A DNA stretch of 32,508 nucleotides, taken from the NCBI GenBank assembly GCA_021793835.1, contig JAJYRZ010000005.1:1-32508 (forward strand), written 5' to 3'. The translations under genes were made by a program, and so were the position numbers. This DNA is from Actinomycetes bacterium (lineage in GTDB: Bacteria; Actinomycetota; Actinomycetes; Mycobacteriales; Mycobacteriaceae). The notes below the pieces were generated by a model. That model saw nothing but the letters and a program-made list of their open reading frames with translations. It had not been told where the DNA came from and did no database searches. Shown here piece by piece: positions 21,713 to 31,865 of the stretch. Within the stretch, counting starts at the first letter, position 1. The number at the start of each line of letters is the position of its first letter.

Positions 21713-23224
21713 CTACGGGCGGGGGCGGGCCAATCGGGTGCCGTCGGTGCGGCCGCGCAGCAGCACGGTCTCGCCCGAGTCCCACCGCTGCTGCTCGGCG
21801 GCCGCGGCATCCGCCACGGCGGTGGTCGAGGCCAACAGCCCGCAGGGATCGGACTTGGCCAGCTCGGTGAGCCGGGCGGCCTCGTTGACCGGATCGCCGA
21901 TGACGGTGAACTCGAAGCGGGCGGCCGCCCCGATGTGACCGGCGATCGCCGAACCGGCGGAGACGCCGATGCCGAACTCGCCGCGGCCGACCACCCGGTC
22001 GAGTCGGTCGCGCAGCTCGCGGGCCGCCGCCAGCGCCGCACCGGCCGGATCGGACTGGTTGAGCGGGGCGCCGAACACGGCCAGGGCCGCATCACCCTGG
22101 AACTTGTTGACGAAACCGCCGTGCAGGTCCACCGCCTCGACGACCTCGCGGAAGAACTCGTTGAGCAGCAGCACCACCACCTCGGCCCCGGCGGTGGCGG
22201 CCAACCGGGTCGAGCCCACCAGGTCGACGAACAGCACGGCCACGTACTGCTCGACCCCGCCGAGCTCGGGCCCGTACTGCAGGGCGCGGCGCGCCACGTC
22301 CTCGCCGACGTAGCGGCCGAACAGGTCGCGCAGCCGCTGCCGCTCCTCCAGATCGGCGATCATGTCGTTGAAGCCGGCCTGCAGTACCCCGATCTCGCTG
22401 GCGTCGTAGATCGGCACGGGCGTGTGCAGATCGCCGCTCTGCACCCGCACCTGGGCGTTGCGCAACTGTCGGATCGGATCGCCGATGGCGGTGCCCACCA
22501 GCAGGAAGGAGGCCAGCCCGATGGCCAGGGTCAGTGCGGCGACGATGAGGGTCACGTCGAGCACGCGGGTGGTGTAGCTGGGCAGGATGTCGAGTTTGAA
22601 CCCGCCGACCATCAGGGCGATGCCGCCGACCGGCACCCCGGTGGAGACCATCCAGGTGAGCATGATCCGGCCGAGCACCCCGGGCACGGAGGACTCGGTC
22701 GGTGCGCCCCGACCCAGTGCGGCCGTGGCGACCGGGCGCAGGATCCGCTCGGCCTGCAGATAGCCCAGGGCACTGGTGGTGATCGCCCCGAGGGCACCGG
22801 CCACGGCGATGGTGATCGCCCCGCTGCCCAGGTGCGGAACCGACATCACGGTGAACATCGCGACCCCGATCGCCCACAGGGCCAGGTGCAGGATCGCGTG
22901 ATAGAGCGGGATGCGCACGGCGCGGCGCCGCACCCGCAGCACGGCGGCGGAATCGATGTCACGCTGCCACCGCAGCACCGGCAGGGTCAGGAACACCCCG
23001 CCGATCGATCCGATGATCACGGCCGTGATCAGGTAGGCGGTGAAGATCCAGGCCGAGCCGGGGGTCAGGTCCCCGACGATCGTGGCCGGGCTCTCCGGGA
23101 TCAATACGCGCAGGCAGAGGTACACCGCGATCGCGCCGACGATGTTCGCCAGCCCCATCGATGCGGCGTAGAGCGGCCAGCGGGTCCCCATCAGCCAGCG
23201 CGTGAACCCCCATATCCGGTGCAC
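21713..23224 (-). CDS. Membrane class III adenylate cyclase (first of tandem pair)
   Basis: A 503-residue paralogue of the next gene with the same layout: six hydrophobic helices (17-40, 60-82, 110-128, 134-152, 187-207, 224-244), HAMP (GDPIRQLRNAQVRVQSGDLH) and a class III domain beginning RYVGEDVARRAL. Predicted residues: metal Asp334 and Asp378, adenine-selecting Lys374 and Asp444 (VIGDPVN), transition-state Asn447 and Arg451. It carries Asp where its partner has Thr at the adenine-selecting position. In M. tuberculosis Rv3645 is a single gene here, and its cAMP output is linked to fatty acid and cholesterol use. The GTG start is leaderless, with a -10 box 7 bp upstream. It is divergent from holB. 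Confidence 0.9.
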   Translation of the reverse strand: MHRIWGFTRWLMGTRWPLYAASMGLANIVGAIAVYLCLRVLIPESPATIVGDLTPGSAWIFTAYLITAVIIGSIGGVFLTLPVLRWQRDIDSAAVLRVRRRAVRIPLYHAILHLALWAIGVAMFTVMSVPHLGSGAITIAVAGALGAITTSALGYLQAERILRPVATAALGRGAPTESSVPGVLGRIMLTWMVSTGVPVGGIALMVGGFKLDILPSYTTRVLDVTLIVAALTLAIGLASFLLVGTAIGDPIRQLRNAQVRVQSGDLHTPVPIYDASEIGVLQAGFNDMIADLEERQRLRDLFGRYVGEDVARRALQYGPELGGVEQYVAVLFVDLVGSTRLAATAGAEVVVLLLNEFFREVVEAVDLHGGFVNKFQGDAALAVFGAPLNQSDPAGAALAAARELRDRLDRVVGRGEFGIGVSAGSAIAGHIGAAARFEFTVIGDPVNEAARLTELAKSDPCGLLASTTAVADAAAAEQQRWDSGETVLLRGRTDGTRLARPRP

Positions 23225-23231
23225 GACAGAG

Positions 23232-23237
23232 ACGATA
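23232..23237 (-). promoter_or_regulatory. -10 box of a leaderless promoter (cyclase operon)
   Basis: On the minus strand TATCGT ends 7 bp before the GTG at 23224, so the first mRNA base would be the start codon. No ribosome-binding site is present. Confidence 0.5.
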
Positions 23238-23261
23238 CGTGTCCGCGCCGACGCGGCGGAC

Positions 23262-23267
23262 TAGTGT
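23262..23267 (+). promoter_or_regulatory. holB: -10 box just upstream of holB
   Basis: TAGTGT lies 8 bp before the holB ATG at 23276, giving a leaderless or nearly leaderless transcript. It is back to back with the cyclase promoter, 24 bp away, so the two polymerases would compete. Confidence 0.45.
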
Positions 23268-23275
23268 GACCGGGT

Positions 23276-24457
23276 ATGGGCGCGGTGTTCGAACGACTCG
23301 TGGGGCAACCGGCGGCGCGGGAGGAACTTCTCACCGCCGCCGAACGGGCCCGCAGCGGCGCCGCGGGGATGACCCACTCCTGGCTGTTCACCGGCCCGCC
23401 CGGCTCCGGCCGCTCGGTCGCCGCGGTGGTCTTCGCCGCCGCCCTGCAGTGCACCGATCCGGAGACGATCGGCTGCGGGAACTGCCCGGGCTGCCGCACC
23501 ACACTGGCCGGCACGCACGCCGATGTGCGCCGGGTGGTGCCCGAGGGGCTGACCATCCAGGTCAAGGAGATGCGTGAGCTGGTGCACACCGCCAACCGGC
23601 GGCCCAGCACCGGACGGTGGCTGGTGGTGATCATCGAGGACGCGGACCGGCTCACCGAGGGGGCGGCCAACGCGCTGCTCAAGGTCGTCGAGGAACCTCC
23701 CGCGCAGACGGTGTTCCTGCTGTGCGCGCCGTCCACCGATCCGGCGGACGTGTCGGTGACCATCCGTTCGCGCTGCCGACACGTGGGCCTGGTCACCCCG
23801 ACCGTCGAATCCGTGGCCGAGGTCCTCCACCGCGACGACGGGCTCACACCCGACGACGCGCTTGCCGCCGCACGGATGGGCGGGGGACACGTGGGCCGGG
23901 CCCGCCGGCTCTCGCGGGACCCCCAGGCCCGTGCGCGCCGCGAGGCGGCCCTGCAGCTGCCCACCCTGGTGCTGCGTCCGGCCGGCGGCTACGGGGCCGC
24001 GGCAGACCTGGTGCGCGCCGCCGCCCAGGAGGCGACCGAGGTCAACGCCGAGCGCGACGCCGCCGAGATGGAGGAGCTGCGCACCGCGCTGGGCGCCGGC
24101 GGCACCGGCCGCGGGTCCGGCACGGCGATGCGCGGCACGGCCGGCCAGATCAAGGACCTCGAGCGGCGTCAGAAGGTCCGGCACACCCGATCCCAGCGCG
24201 ACGCCCTCGACCGGGCGCTGATGGACGTGGTGGGTCTGTACCGCGACGCGGTCGCGCTGCGGTTCGGGGCGCAGGTGCCGCTGCTCAACCCGGACGTCGG
24301 CGAGCGGTCCGCCCGACTGGCCGAGCGGGTGCCGGCCGCCGGGCTGCTGCGCGCGATCGAGGCGGTGCTCGACTGCCGTGAGGCACTGGCGGCGAACGTC
24401 AAACCGCAGATCGCGGTCGACGCGATGGTCGCCCGCTGTGAGCAGGCCACGCGCTGA
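23276..24457 (+). CDS. holB: DNA polymerase III subunit delta'
   Basis: A 393-residue AAA+ clamp-loader subunit (Rv3644c-like), part of the complex that loads the beta sliding clamp. The P-loop is GPPGSGRS (40-47), with Arg46 in place of Lys, the non-ATP-binding form expected for delta'. The zinc-binding Cys are 59, 67, 70 and 73 (CGNCPGC). Then come VVIIEDADRLTEGAANALLKVVEEPP and the SRC motif (165-167), which acts in trans on the neighbouring subunit. The C-terminal collar domain is Ala-rich. It is divergent from the cyclases and followed 80 bp later by tRNA-Thr. Confidence 0.93.
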   Translation: MGAVFERLVGQPAAREELLTAAERARSGAAGMTHSWLFTGPPGSGRSVAAVVFAAALQCTDPETIGCGNCPGCRTTLAGTHADVRRVVPEGLTIQVKEMRELVHTANRRPSTGRWLVVIIEDADRLTEGAANALLKVVEEPPAQTVFLLCAPSTDPADVSVTIRSRCRHVGLVTPTVESVAEVLHRDDGLTPDDALAAARMGGGHVGRARRLSRDPQARARREAALQLPTLVLRPAGGYGAAADLVRAAAQEATEVNAERDAAEMEELRTALGAGGTGRGSGTAMRGTAGQIKDLERRQKVRHTRSQRDALDRALMDVVGLYRDAVALRFGAQVPLLNPDVGERSARLAERVPAAGLLRAIEAVLDCREALAANVKPQIAVDAMVARCEQATR

Positions 24458-24537
24458 ACCCGGCCGCGGCCCGGGTGGATTTCCTCTCCTCGGCCGCTGC
24501 GGTTAGACTTCCTGACGCCCGGCCCGTGGCCTGGCAC

Positions 24538-24610
24538 GCCGCCTTAGCTCAGTCGGTAGAGCGTCTCACTCGTAATGAGAAGGTCGCGAGTTCGATTCTC
24601 GCAGGCGGCT
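24538..24610 (+). tRNA. tRNA-Thr (anticodon CGT)
   Basis: A 73-nt cloverleaf. The acceptor GCCGCCT pairs with AGGCGGC and T is the discriminator. The D arm is GCTC/GAGC, the anticodon stem TCTCA/TGAGA with loop CTCGTAA, and the T arm GCGAG-TTCGATT-CTCGC. Anticodon CGT reads ACG (Thr). CCA is not encoded. TAGACT at 24504-24509 is a plausible -10 box. Its position after holB matches mycobacteria. Confidence 0.97.
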
Positions 24611-24617
24611 CACCCCG

Positions 24618-24660
24618 CGATCGGCCGTGATCCGTCTTCCCGACGGTTCGCGGCCGATCG
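24618..24660 (+). terminator. Hairpin downstream of tRNA-Thr
   Basis: CGATCGGCCG (24618-24627) and CGGCCGATCG (24651-24660) form a perfect 10-bp stem, 7 nt after the tRNA. It is likely the tRNA terminator. Confidence 0.6.
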
Positions 24661-24714
24661 TCGTCCGGCAGGCGGTCCGCGCGGTGCGCCCCGGACCCAC
24701 TCCTTCGGACAAAA

Positions 24715-24732
24715 TCGGAACTCGCGTTCCGA
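24715..24732. promoter_or_regulatory. Palindromic operator candidate in the rmlA upstream gap
   Basis: TCGGAAC (24715-24721) and GTTCCGA (24726-24732) are perfect 7-bp arms around a 4-bp spacer. A TAGCGT hexamer (24745-24750) that could be a -10 box follows 12 bp later. The CGGAAC/GTTCCG arms resemble those upstream of kshA, but with a different spacer. Confidence 0.4.
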
Positions 24733-24761
24733 CGGGCTACCTGTTAGCGTTGATTTCGGCG

Positions 24762-24874
24762 ACGGCGTTCGCCGTTCCCCCCTGGCGGCCGTCGCCCCGT
24801 GTTCCGTCGTACACCTCCCCCCGGTGGACGGAACCCTCCCGCCCCGCTCACCTCCCCCGGAGAGCGGGGCGGGA
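24762..24874 (+). other. Three consecutive hairpins upstream of rmlA (leader or sRNA?)
   Basis: The 364-bp gap between tRNA-Thr and rmlA has no protein-coding signal. It holds ACGGCG/CGCCGT (24762-24775), GTTCCGTC/GACGGAAC (24801-24834, with an inner CACC/GGTG) and TCCCGCCCCGCTC/GAGCGGGGCGGGA (24837-24874, a perfect 13-bp stem). The last is followed by CCTATTCT and is terminator-like. With the -10 candidate at 24745 this could be a short RNA of about 120 nt or an attenuator. A second -10 candidate, TAGGAT (24966-24971), lies past the hairpins and could drive rmlA directly. Confidence 0.4.
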
Positions 24875-25024
24875 CCTATTCTCCCGGCCGGCGCAGGCCG
24901 CCCCCCGGGGCGGGCACGGCGCGGCGAGCGCGGCAGGTCGTCCCCGGTCGGCGATGTCGACGGCGATAGGATCGCGCCGACGCGGCGACCCGCCGCCGAC
25001 CGGCGACCGGAGGAGGAGACCGCG

Positions 25025-25903
25025 GTGAAGGGGATCATTCTGGCGGGCGGTTCGGGCACCCGTCTGCGGCCGCTGACCCGGGCGGTGAGCAAGCAGCTGG
25101 TGCCGGTCTACGACAAGCCGATGATCTACTACCCGCTCAGCACCCTGATGCTGGCCGGGGTGCGCGAGATCCTGGTGATCACCAATCCGGGGGAGCTCGA
25201 ACAGTTCCAGCGGCTGCTCGGCGACGGATCGCAGCTGGGCATCTCCATCGACTACCGGGTCCAGCCGCGACCGGAGGGCATCGCACAGGCCTTCGTGCTC
25301 GGCGCCGACCACATCGGCGACGACCGGGTCGCGCTGATCCTGGGCGACAACATCTTCTACGGCCCCGGCCTGGGCACCCGGCTGCGCCGCTTCGGCGAGA
25401 TCGACGGCGGCGCCGTCTTCGGTTACCGGGTCGCCGACCCCAGCGCCTACGGGGTCATCGAGTTCGACGAGAGCGGCACGGCGCTGTCGCTGGTGGAGAA
25501 GCCGGACGTGCCGGCCTCGGACTACGCGGTGCCCGGTCTGTACTTCTACGACGCCGAGGTGGTCGAGATAGCCAGGTCGCTGCGGCCCTCGGCGCGCGGC
25601 GAGTTGGAGATCACCGATGTGAACCTGCACTACCTGCAGCGCGGACGCCTGCAGGTGGAGGTGCTGCCGCGCGGCACCGCCTGGCTCGACACCGGGACGG
25701 TGGATTCACTTCTGGACGCCGGGAACTTCGTGCGCACCGTCGAGCAGCGGCAGGGCATGAAGATCGGCGCGCCCGAGGAGGTGGCCTGGCGGCAGGGCTA
25801 CATCACCGACGGGCAACTGCAGGAGTTGGCCGAGGCGCAGGTGAAGTCCGGGTACGGTGCCTACCTGCTCGGACTGCTCGGTCGCGGTGCGTCCGGCTCC
25901 TGA
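25025..25903 (+). CDS. rmlA: Glucose-1-phosphate thymidylyltransferase RmlA
   Basis: A 292-residue nucleotidyltransferase that joins dTTP and glucose-1-phosphate to dTDP-glucose, the first step of dTDP-rhamnose synthesis. It starts [17 protein letters not shown] (2-18, nucleotide-binding loop), then has [17 protein letters not shown], the metal Asp108 in [10 protein letters not shown], and LVEKP (156-160). The length and C-terminal allosteric region fit the family. The GTG follows a GGAGGAGGAG ribosome-binding site (25009-25018). The DUF6541 gene follows 75 bp later. Confidence 0.96.
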   Translation: MKGIILAGGSGTRLRPLTRAVSKQLVPVYDKPMIYYPLSTLMLAGVREILVITNPGELEQFQRLLGDGSQLGISIDYRVQPRPEGIAQAFVLGADHIGDDRVALILGDNIFYGPGLGTRLRRFGEIDGGAVFGYRVADPSAYGVIEFDESGTALSLVEKPDVPASDYAVPGLYFYDAEVVEIARSLRPSARGELEITDVNLHYLQRGRLQVEVLPRGTAWLDTGTVDSLLDAGNFVRTVEQRQGMKIGAPEEVAWRQGYITDGQLQELAEAQVKSGYGAYLLGLLGRGASGS

Positions 25904-25921
25904 GCGGGGCTCCATCGTGAC

Positions 25922-25927
25922 TATGCT
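25922..25927 (+). promoter_or_regulatory. -10 box upstream of the DUF6541 gene
   Basis: TATGCT fits the -10 consensus and lies 51 bp before the GTG at 25979, in the short gap after rmlA. The gene after it may therefore have its own promoter. The -35 region is weak. Confidence 0.35.
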
Positions 25928-25978
25928 CACGGCGGTCGGCGATGTGAGCACGTACGCAGCGGACGGAGGGGAGCGAGG

Positions 25979-28006
25979 GTGACCGTCTTCGGATTCACCG
26001 TGGTGGCGTTGCTCGTCGCCTTCGTGCCGGGGGCCGCGGTGGCCCGGGCGGCCGGTGTCCCCGTCGCGGTCTCGGCGGCGGCAGCGGTGCCGGTGACCTT
26101 CGCGATGTCGGTGCTCGGCGCACTGACCGTCAACGCCGCCGGACTGCCGTGGAACGGCTGGTCGGCACTGATCACCCTGACCGTCTTCCTCGCCCTGGCC
26201 GCCGGATACCGGTATGCGCTGGGGCGCTGGGCCCCGCGCCCGGAAGCGGCCGCGCCGGCCGAACCGGACCCGGGACCCGGACGGTGGGGCTGGGCCGGGG
26301 CGGTGGGCGGCGTCGCGATCGGCGCGGTCGCCATGGCCGGCAACCTGTACCGGTCGATGACCTCCACCCCCGCCGGCATCGACGAGGTCACCAGCGGCTG
26401 GGACGAGCTCTGGCACGCCAGTGTGCTCAAGCTGATCGACGACACCGGCATCGCCGCACCCACCCGGCTGGGCGCGCTGCGCAACGTCGAGACGCACGCC
26501 GAGATCTACTACCCCGACGCCTGGCACGCCGTCGGCGCGCTGCCCATGCAGCTGCTGGGCACCGCACCGGTGGCCGCGCTGAACCTGTGGACCATCATCT
26601 CGCTGGCGCTGGTGCTGCCGGCCTCGGTGGCGGCCCTGGCCTTCCGCCTGGTGCGCGACCGGGCCGGGGCGCGCCCGGCCGCGCTGGCCGCCGGGCTCGG
26701 CGGTGCGCTGTCGGCGCTGCTGCCGGCCCTGCCCTACACCGAGGTCGGGGCCGGGGCGGTGCCCAGTGCCGTCGGCATCGGTGCGGCCGGGCTGGCCGCG
26801 ACCGTGGTGATGTCCACGCCCGGGGCCCCGCGGCGGATCCCGCTGGCCGTGCTCTCCCTGGTGGGCGTGTGGTCGCTGCACCCCTCGGGCGCGGTGCTCG
26901 CGATCGGCCTGGTCGTGGCCTGGTGGCTGCTCGAGGCGCTGCCGCGCCCGCGCCGGGGCCGGGTGCGCGACCTGGCGGTGCTCGCCGCTGTGGGGGCCGG
27001 CACCGCGGTGCTGCTGCTCCCGCAGATCCTGTCGGTGGCCCAGGAGAAGGAGGAGATCGAGGCCTACAGCTTCACCCTCGACGCCTCCCGGGCCGAGTCC
27101 TGGCGGCTGACCCTGCTGCAGCAGACCCCCGGCGCCGACATGATGAGCGTGCGCTGGCCGCTGCTGATCCTCGCCCTGGTCGGCGCGGTGGGGCTGCTGG
27201 CGCGGCGCAACTGGTGGGCGGTGGCCGTGTGGGCGGGGCTGAGCCTGCTGACGGTCAACGCGATCCGGCCGTTCGCCGATCCGCTCGGCGCCGTGCTCGC
27301 CGCACCGGCCAGCGCCTTCTACGACGATCCCCGGCGCCTGGGCTACGCCTCCGCCGTGGTGCTGGCCGCCCTGATCGGGGTGGGCACGTGCGCGCTGGTG
27401 TATCTGGTCGCGGCGGGGTTGCGCCGGTGGCACCTGCCGGCGCGCGCCCGCCTCGGCGGGCTGGTGGCCGTCGGGGTGGTGTGCGCGGTGGGCTACGGCT
27501 TCGCCGCCGAGTCGGTGGGGCACCAGATGGATCCGATGACGCGCCTGCAGCGGCACGACCGGGTGATCTCGGCCGCCGAACTCGACGCCTTCGCGCATCT
27601 GGCGGAGCTGCCGGACGCGCGCACTACGACCGTGTTCGTCAACCCCGACGAAGGGTCGGGATGGATGTATCCGCTGCACGGCCTGCACCCGATGTTCACC
27701 CACTACGCCTGGCCCACCGATGTGGGGCCGAACGCCTGGGCGCTGTGGGACGGGCTCAACCGCGCCGGGACCGATCCGGAGGTGGACCGGGCGCTGGAGG
27801 TCCTCGACGTGCGGTACGTGCTGATGAGCCCGCCGAGCTTCTGGGACTTCCAGCAGACCCCGCCGCGGCTGCTGGATCTGGACCGGGCCGAGGGGCTCAC
27901 CGTGGTCTACGACAACGGCCGCGCACAGATCTACGAGGTCGACGCCTGGCGTCCGCGCGATGCGGACGCGCCGTTCGCCGGGTGGGATCCGACGGCGCCG
28001 CGGTAG
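25979..28006 (+). CDS. DUF6541 polytopic membrane protein (Rv3635-like)
   Basis: A 675-residue protein with about twelve hydrophobic segments and a soluble C-terminal domain (about 510-675). It matches Rv3635, a conserved membrane protein near galE1. Conserved-looking polar blocks lie outside the membrane: GIDEVTSGWDELWHASVLKLIDDTG (about 138-160), ETHAEIYYPDAWHAVGALP (about 171-189) and, later, NPDEGSGWMYPLHGLHPMFTHYAWPTDVGPNAWALWDGL. The early Asp/Glu and His residues in a large loop resemble polyprenyl-phosphate-sugar GT-C glycosyltransferases, so a role in moving sugars onto envelope polymers is plausible but unproven. The GTG has a GGAGGGGAG ribosome-binding site. Confidence 0.8.
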   Translation: MTVFGFTVVALLVAFVPGAAVARAAGVPVAVSAAAAVPVTFAMSVLGALTVNAAGLPWNGWSALITLTVFLALAAGYRYALGRWAPRPEAAAPAEPDPGPGRWGWAGAVGGVAIGAVAMAGNLYRSMTSTPAGIDEVTSGWDELWHASVLKLIDDTGIAAPTRLGALRNVETHAEIYYPDAWHAVGALPMQLLGTAPVAALNLWTIISLALVLPASVAALAFRLVRDRAGARPAALAAGLGGALSALLPALPYTEVGAGAVPSAVGIGAAGLAATVVMSTPGAPRRIPLAVLSLVGVWSLHPSGAVLAIGLVVAWWLLEALPRPRRGRVRDLAVLAAVGAGTAVLLLPQILSVAQEKEEIEAYSFTLDASRAESWRLTLLQQTPGADMMSVRWPLLILALVGAVGLLARRNWWAVAVWAGLSLLTVNAIRPFADPLGAVLAAPASAFYDDPRRLGYASAVVLAALIGVGTCALVYLVAAGLRRWHLPARARLGGLVAVGVVCAVGYGFAAESVGHQMDPMTRLQRHDRVISAAELDAFAHLAELPDARTTTVFVNPDEGSGWMYPLHGLHPMFTHYAWPTDVGPNAWALWDGLNRAGTDPEVDRALEVLDVRYVLMSPPSFWDFQQTPPRLLDLDRAEGLTVVYDNGRAQIYEVDAWRPRDADAPFAGWDPTAPR

Positions 28007-28016
28007 CGCGCGAGAG

Positions 28017-28033
28017 CCCCGGCGGATGCGGGG
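28017..28033 (+). terminator. Weak hairpin after the DUF6541 gene
   Basis: CCCCG (28017-28021) pairs with CGGGG (28029-28033), 7-nt loop, 11 nt after the stop. Short, with no U-tract; possibly partial. Confidence 0.25.
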
Positions 28034-28050
28034 TCCGGGCGCGGACATGA

Positions 28051-30661
<2,611 letters not shown>

Positions 30662-30671
30662 TCCGCGGCGG

Positions 30672-31502
30672 TCAATCGCGGTGGAACAGCACTCTGTTGG
30701 CCAGGCGCAGAGCCGGGGTAGGCAGCAGCCGGTAGGCGGTGCGCAGCACCAGATTGATGAGCGCCCGCGGCGCGGAGATCAACCCGTATGCGCGCAGATT
30801 GCGCTGCATACGGATCTCGGCACGGAAGATACCGGGGGTGCGGCGGCGTGCCAGCATCGCGTCTCCGCCCCGGAACCGCACCAGCGGATCGACCAGATTC
30901 GTGGCGCGCGCTCCTGCCGCCAGCATCCGGGCGAACAGGTCGTAATCCTCCATGTAGGGCACGGGCCGGTAGCCACCGACCGTCAACGCGGACTCCCGGC
31001 GGAACACCACTGTGGGGTGGTTGAACGCGTTGTTCGCCCGCATGATGCGCGCGATCGCTTCGGGATCGGTGGGCATGGAACGTACTCCGAGTACCCGGCC
31101 GGATCGGTCGTCGAATTCGGTCATCGCCGAGCCCACCAGATCCCAGTCGTCGGCGATGATGGCCGCGACCTGTCGAGCGAAGCGGTCAGGCTCGTTTATG
31201 TCGTCGGCGTCGACTCTGGCGATCCACTCCGACCGAGCGGAGTCCAACCCCGTCTGAACAGCTTCCGCTACCCCCTTGTTCTCGGGCAGCGAGACCCGTG
31301 TCGGTATCGGATCCCGATCGGCGAATTCGTCCAGAACCGCACGATGGTCGTCAGCGAGCGGACCGTCTTCGACGACGATGATCTCGGTCGCCGGGTATGT
31401 CTGGGCGTAGACCGACTCGAGTGCCTGACGGAAATGCGCCGGATCGGCCCCGATGTAGACGGGCAGGATCACGGTCAGGTCGACGGAAGCGGACGTGCTC
31501 AC
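30672..31502 (-). CDS. GT2 family glycosyltransferase
   Basis: A 276-residue inverting GT-A glycosyltransferase. It has DLTVILPVYIGADPAHFRQALESVYAQTYPATEIIVVEDG (nucleotide-sugar fold), ENKGVAEAVQTGLDSA, the DxD-type metal site ARVDADD (about 94-100) and the acceptor-side EDYDLFARM. There is no membrane helix except possibly the hydrophobic, basic C-terminus. Acceptor and donor are unknown. GC content looks clearly lower than in the neighbours, especially at 31080-31450 (near 60% by eye), and codon use is less biased, which suggests acquisition. The GTG start overlaps the stop of the DUF2304 gene. Confidence 0.88.
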   Translation of the reverse strand: MSTSASVDLTVILPVYIGADPAHFRQALESVYAQTYPATEIIVVEDGPLADDHRAVLDEFADRDPIPTRVSLPENKGVAEAVQTGLDSARSEWIARVDADDINEPDRFARQVAAIIADDWDLVGSAMTEFDDRSGRVLGVRSMPTDPEAIARIMRANNAFNHPTVVFRRESALTVGGYRPVPYMEDYDLFARMLAAGARATNLVDPLVRFRGGDAMLARRRTPGIFRAEIRMQRNLRAYGLISAPRALINLVLRTAYRLLPTPALRLANRVLFHRD

Positions 31503-31858
31503 GGGGCCGTCTCGGTCTCGGCGGTGCCGGTCGGCGGCTCGGCGTTCTGCAGTGCGATCGCCCGGGCCAGCCGGGTGTAGCGCAGCTCGCTCTCCTTGAA
31601 CCGCAGATAGGTGCCGATGGTGGTGAACGAGAACGCCACCACCAGCGCGTAGAGCAGCAGGTCGGTGCCGCGGTCGACGCCGACCCGGTGGGCCAGCCAG
31701 GTCAGGTCGTCGGGGCGCAGCACGATGTAGACGCCGAAGGCGACGAAGATCAGGAACAGCACCTTGAACAGCGCCGAGGACTTGTTGCTGCCGCGGGAGC
31801 GCAGGTAGTAGACCATCACGATAAGGACGGCCAGGATCAGAAGGGCCTGGATGATCAT
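31499..31858 (-). CDS. DUF2304 membrane protein
   Basis: A 119-residue protein with three hydrophobic helices (1-19, 31-48 and about 64-86) and a charged helical tail (RFKESELRYTRLARAIALQNAE), typical of DUF2304 and matching Rv3632. In mycobacteria it is paired with a polyprenol-phosphate sugar synthase-like GT2 and is thought to anchor or assist it. Here that GT2 lies 7 bp upstream and another GT2 overlaps it downstream. Confidence 0.85.
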   Translation of the reverse strand: MIIQALLILAVLIVMVYYLRSRGSNKSSALFKVLFLIFVAFGVYIVLRPDDLTWLAHRVGVDRGTDLLLYALVVAFSFTTIGTYLRFKESELRYTRLARAIALQNAEPPTGTAETETAP

Positions 31859-31865
31859 CGGCCGG

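Noticed and set aside
20237-23269. A roughly 1000-codon open frame on the plus strand opposite the two cyclases
   Set aside because: Shadow frame rich in His/Gln/Arg/Asp with no recognisable domain; both cyclases on the minus strand carry full catalytic motifs.
24715-24751. ECF sigma factor promoter (GGAAC ... GTT) before rmlA
   Set aside because: The spacing between GGAAC and the nearest GTT (21 bp) is too long for SigE/SigH-type promoters.
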